Shown here: piece by piece, positions 5,052-6,893 of the stretch
Layout: the number at the start of each line of letters is the position of its first letter
Numbering within the stretch: position 1 is the stretch's first letter
Assembly (NCBI GenBank): GCA_023487825.1
Contig: JAMDBP010000008.1
Span: 1 to 6,893, forward strand
Direction of reading: 5' to 3'
Origin: Candidatus Martarchaeota archaeon
GTDB lineage: Archaea > Micrarchaeota > Micrarchaeia > Micrarchaeales > CABMGC01
DNA length: 6,893 nucleotides
Notes under the pieces: generated by a model
Seen by the model: the letters and a program-made list of their open reading frames with translations, nothing else
The model's database searches: none
Told to the model about the DNA's origin: nothing
Translations under genes and position numbers: made by a program

Positions 5052-6779
5052 GTGGACAATAAGAGGATCTCGGAGATACTTGAGGAGATAGGGGACATAT
5101 TAGAGGTAGAGGGAAAGAGGAGCAGGTTTGAGGTTCTAGCATATAGAAAGGCTGCAACAACTATAGAGACCTTGCAGGAGAGAGCCGAGGATATCTACAA
5201 AAAGGATGGCCTAGACGGATTGATGGAGCTACAGGGAATAGGTAAGGGAATTGCTGGAGGAATAGCAGAGCTTATAGAGACAGGACATATGAAGAAGTAT
5301 GACACTCTGAAGAAGAGCTTCCCAGTAGACTTCAATACGCTTACAAGGATACAGGGATTGGGTGCAAAGAAGGTCTATAGGCTTTACAAGGAGCTCGGCA
5401 TAAAAAGTATTGAGGATCTTAAGAAAGCAGTCCAGGAGCACAGGATAATGACTCTCGATGGATTTGGGGAGAAGAGTGAACTTGAGATAGGAAAGGGGCT
5501 TGCACTGCTTGAATCGAATAGCGGTAGGATGCTGCTCGGCAGGGCGCTTCCTGAAGCTGAGAAGATAATAGCACAGCTTAGAGAGTCCGGTCTTGCTGAA
5601 AGAGCTGAGCTTGCAGGCTCTGCGAGAAGGATGCGCGAGACTGTAGGGGATCTCGATATACTTGTGACTACAAAGAACCCTGAGAAGATGACGGATTTCT
5701 TTGTATCGTTAAAGGAGATAGACAGGGTAATTTTAAGAGGGCCGACAAAGACAACAGTCCTGTTGAAGATAGGGATAAACTGCGACCTTCGTGTCGTTGG
5801 TACAGAGAGCTTTGGAGCAGCGATGCAGTATTTTGTAGGGAATAAGGACCATAATGTCAAGGTGCGCGAGATTGCAATAAAGAAAGGGTATAAGCTCAAT
5901 GAATACGGATTATTTGATAAAAAAGGGAAGAGCATAGCTGCAGCTGATGAGAAGGATGTGTATGCAAAGCTTGGCATGCAGTACATGCCTCCTGAGATGC
6001 GAGAGAACCGCGGAGAGATAGAGCTAAGCCTTAAGGGAAAGATACCGAGGCTCGTGGAATTAAGCGACATAAAAGGCGATCTGCACTCGCATACCGACCA
6101 TAGCGATGGAACATACAGCATAGCGGATATGGCAGCAGCGGCTAAAAGATACGGATTGAGTTATCTCGGGATAACAGACCATACAAAGAACGAGAGGATA
6201 GCTAACGGAATGAATGATAAGCAGTTTGTGAAGCATTTTGATGAGATAGACAAGGTAAATGATAGGCTTGATGGCATACAATTGCTGAAAGGTGCAGAAA
6301 TAGACATACTGAAAGACGGAAGCCTTGACCTTGAGAGGAAGACTTTGGAGATGATGGATTACAGGCTTGCAAGCGTGCACACTAATCTTAAGATGACAAG
6401 GGAGGAGATGACAGAGAGAGTGGTGAAGGCGCTATCAAGCGGCTATGTAGACATAATGGGACATCCGACAGACAGGCTGATAGGAAGCAGAGACCCTATA
6501 AACATGGATCTTGATAAGGTGTTCGAAGCAGCGCATGACAACGGGGTCATTATGGAAATCGACTCGTTTCCGGAGAGGCTCGACCTTGGTGATGAAAACA
6601 TAATCAGGGCAAAGAAACACGGATTGCCATTTGCCATAGACAGTGATTCGCATAGCGTAGACCACTTCAACGTACTCAAGTATGGAATAGGAACTGCCAG
6701 AAGAGGATGGCTCCTTAAGGAAGACGTGATCAACACGCTGCCTGTAGAGAGACTCCTCAAACGCTTCAAGAAGTTCTAA
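5052..6779 (+). CDS. polX: DNA polymerase X family protein with C-terminal PHP phosphoesterase domain
   Basis: Repair DNA polymerase of the bacterial/archaeal PolX type: gap-filling synthesis plus, by family, a metal-dependent 3'-5' exonuclease or AP-endonuclease activity in the PHP domain. The 575-aa length is typical. The GTG start gives MDNKRISEILEEIGDILEVEG, a standard PolX opening. The N-terminal 8-kDa/HhH region has LQGIGKGIAGGI (60-71), RIQGLGAKKVYRLYKELGI (99-117) and a third hairpin DGFGEKSE (136-143). The palm has GSARRMRETVGDLDILV (189-205) with catalytic D200 and D202, and D245 in INCDLRVV; QYFVGNKDHNVKVR follows at 259-272. The PHP domain (about 338-570) keeps its apparent metal ligands: H345 and H347 (DLHSHTDHSDG), D352, H377 (GITDH), E416, H443, H471, D532 and H534 (DSDSH). 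The strand that usually reads EINA-P-RLDL is EIDSFPERLDL here. The stop at 6777-6779 touches the stop of the opposing GDH-like gene. Bases 5898-5931 (residues 283-294) recur inverted at the window end. Confidence 0.96.
   Translation: MDNKRISEILEEIGDILEVEGKRSRFEVLAYRKAATTIETLQERAEDIYKKDGLDGLMELQGIGKGIAGGIAELIETGHMKKYDTLKKSFPVDFNTLTRIQGLGAKKVYRLYKELGIKSIEDLKKAVQEHRIMTLDGFGEKSELEIGKGLALLESNSGRMLLGRALPEAEKIIAQLRESGLAERAELAGSARRMRETVGDLDILVTTKNPEKMTDFFVSLKEIDRVILRGPTKTTVLLKIGINCDLRVVGTESFGAAMQYFVGNKDHNVKVREIAIKKGYKLNEYGLFDKKGKSIAAADEKDVYAKLGMQYMPPEMRENRGEIELSLKGKIPRLVELSDIKGDLHSHTDHSDGTYSIADMAAAAKRYGLSYLGITDHTKNERIANGMNDKQFVKHFDEIDKVNDRLDGIQLLKGAEIDILKDGSLDLERKTLEMMDYRLASVHTNLKMTREEMTERVVKALSSGYVDIMGHPTDRLIGSRDPINMDLDKVFEAAHDNGVIMEIDSFPERLDLGDENIIRAKKHGLPFAIDSDSHSVDHFNVLKYGIGTARRGWLLKEDVINTLPVERLLKRFKKF
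5898..5931 (+). repeat. 34-bp inverted repeat, copy 1 (inside polX)
   Basis: The 34 bases coding for PolX residues NEYGLFDKKGK plus one further base match, without mismatch, the reverse complement of 6860-6893. This copy fits PolX well (the family commonly has an NEYGLF stretch before an acidic loop), so it is likely the native one. Read directly from the sequence; the partner copy runs into the window edge, so its full extent is unknown. Confidence 0.95.
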
Positions 6780-6893
6780 TCAGTACCATCCGCGGGCCTT
6801 CATCGCAGCGGCTACCCTGCTTACCGCTATTATGTATGCAGCTTCTCTCGGAGTTATCTTCTTCCCTTTTTTATCAAATAATCCGTATTCATT
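6780..6893 (-). CDS. gdhA: C-terminal fragment of a Glu/Leu/Phe/Val dehydrogenase (glutamate dehydrogenase-like), partial
   Basis: Only the last 37 codons before the TGA (6782-6780) are in the window; the gene runs off the right edge. The segment ITPREAAYIIAVSRVAAAMKARGWY matches the conserved last helix of glutamate dehydrogenases, which in many species reads like R-x-AAY-I-A-x-x-R-V-x-x-AM-x-x-RG. GDH interconverts glutamate with 2-oxoglutarate and ammonia using NAD(P). The first 11 codons, NEYGLFDKKGK, do not look like GDH. They are identical at the base level to part of polX in inverted orientation, so bases from about 6860 to the edge may not belong to this gene. The TGA directly abuts the polX TAA with no spacer. 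The family call rests on about 25 residues, and a related amino-acid dehydrogenase remains possible. Confidence 0.75.
   Translation of the reverse strand, partial: NEYGLFDKKGKKITPREAAYIIAVSRVAAAMKARGWY
6860..6893 (-). repeat. 34-bp inverted repeat, copy 2 (window end), possible chimeric sequence
   Basis: Exact reverse complement of 5898-5931, extending to the last base of the window. The match stops at 6860; beyond it the two copies differ, though a few bases still agree by chance or short homology. It supplies PolX-like residues in frame with the GDH-like tail. The likely source is a false join at a contig end near an A/G-rich microhomology (AAAAAAGGGAAGA). Confidence 0.9.

Noticed and set aside
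4837..5091. Plus-strand open frame spanning the ftsZ-polX intergenic region
   Set aside because: It overlaps the start of ftsZ antisense and the start of polX out of frame, and its sequence has no recognisable motif.
5384..6121. Open frame of 245 codons on the minus strand
   Set aside because: It is fully antisense to the PolX palm and fingers region, is Ser/Leu/Phe-rich and has no motif; it is a shadow of purine-rich coding DNA.
1..6893. CRISPR array, tRNA/rRNA gene, insertion sequence or toxin-antitoxin pair
   Set aside because: I found no spaced direct repeats, no tRNA-like cloverleaf in the short gaps, no transposase motifs and no small paired genes. The window is ordinary housekeeping content apart from the edge anomaly.

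Overview
The window looks archaeal. It carries pelota (aPelota/Dom34), a euryarchaeal-type FtsZ and a long-form Sua5, and AT-rich TATA-like boxes lie about 24-34 nt upstream of several start codons that have no Shine-Dalgarno motif. Base composition appears moderate (GC estimated by eye in the mid-40s). Arg is mostly AGG/AGA, Ile is often ATA, and coding strands are purine-rich. Intergenic gaps are very short (0-101 bp). A compact acidophile-type archaeon (Thermoplasmata or an ARMAN/Micrarchaeota-like lineage) would fit, but I cannot fix the taxon from this sequence.

Layout: an aldo/keto reductase (16-933, +) is followed by a two-TM potassium channel with a cytoplasmic RCK_N domain (976-1743, +). 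The channel gene is followed after 4 nt by sua5 (1748-2809, +). Pelota (2848-3861, +) has its own TATA-like box. ftsZ (3913-4950, -) converges on pelota and diverges from a PolX-family DNA polymerase with a C-terminal PHP domain (5052-6779, +). The 101 bp between ftsZ and polX is a two-way promoter region. At the right edge, the C-terminal end of a glutamate dehydrogenase-like gene (6780-6893, -) converges on polX with the two stop codons touching.

The genes are mainly housekeeping: t6A tRNA modification (Sua5), ribosome rescue (pelota), cell division (FtsZ), DNA repair (PolX), ion homeostasis (channel) and redox or nitrogen metabolism (AKR, GDH). I do not see a novel multi-gene system, mobile element, CRISPR array or RNA gene. 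No gene-free stretch exceeds about 100 bp.

The most striking anomaly is a 34-bp perfect inverted repeat. The last 34 bases of the window (6860-6893) are the exact reverse complement of 5898-5931, inside polX. In the GDH-like reading frame this places PolX-type residues (NEYGLFDKKGK) upstream of a normal GDH C-terminus. This looks like a chimeric or mis-joined sequence end rather than biology.
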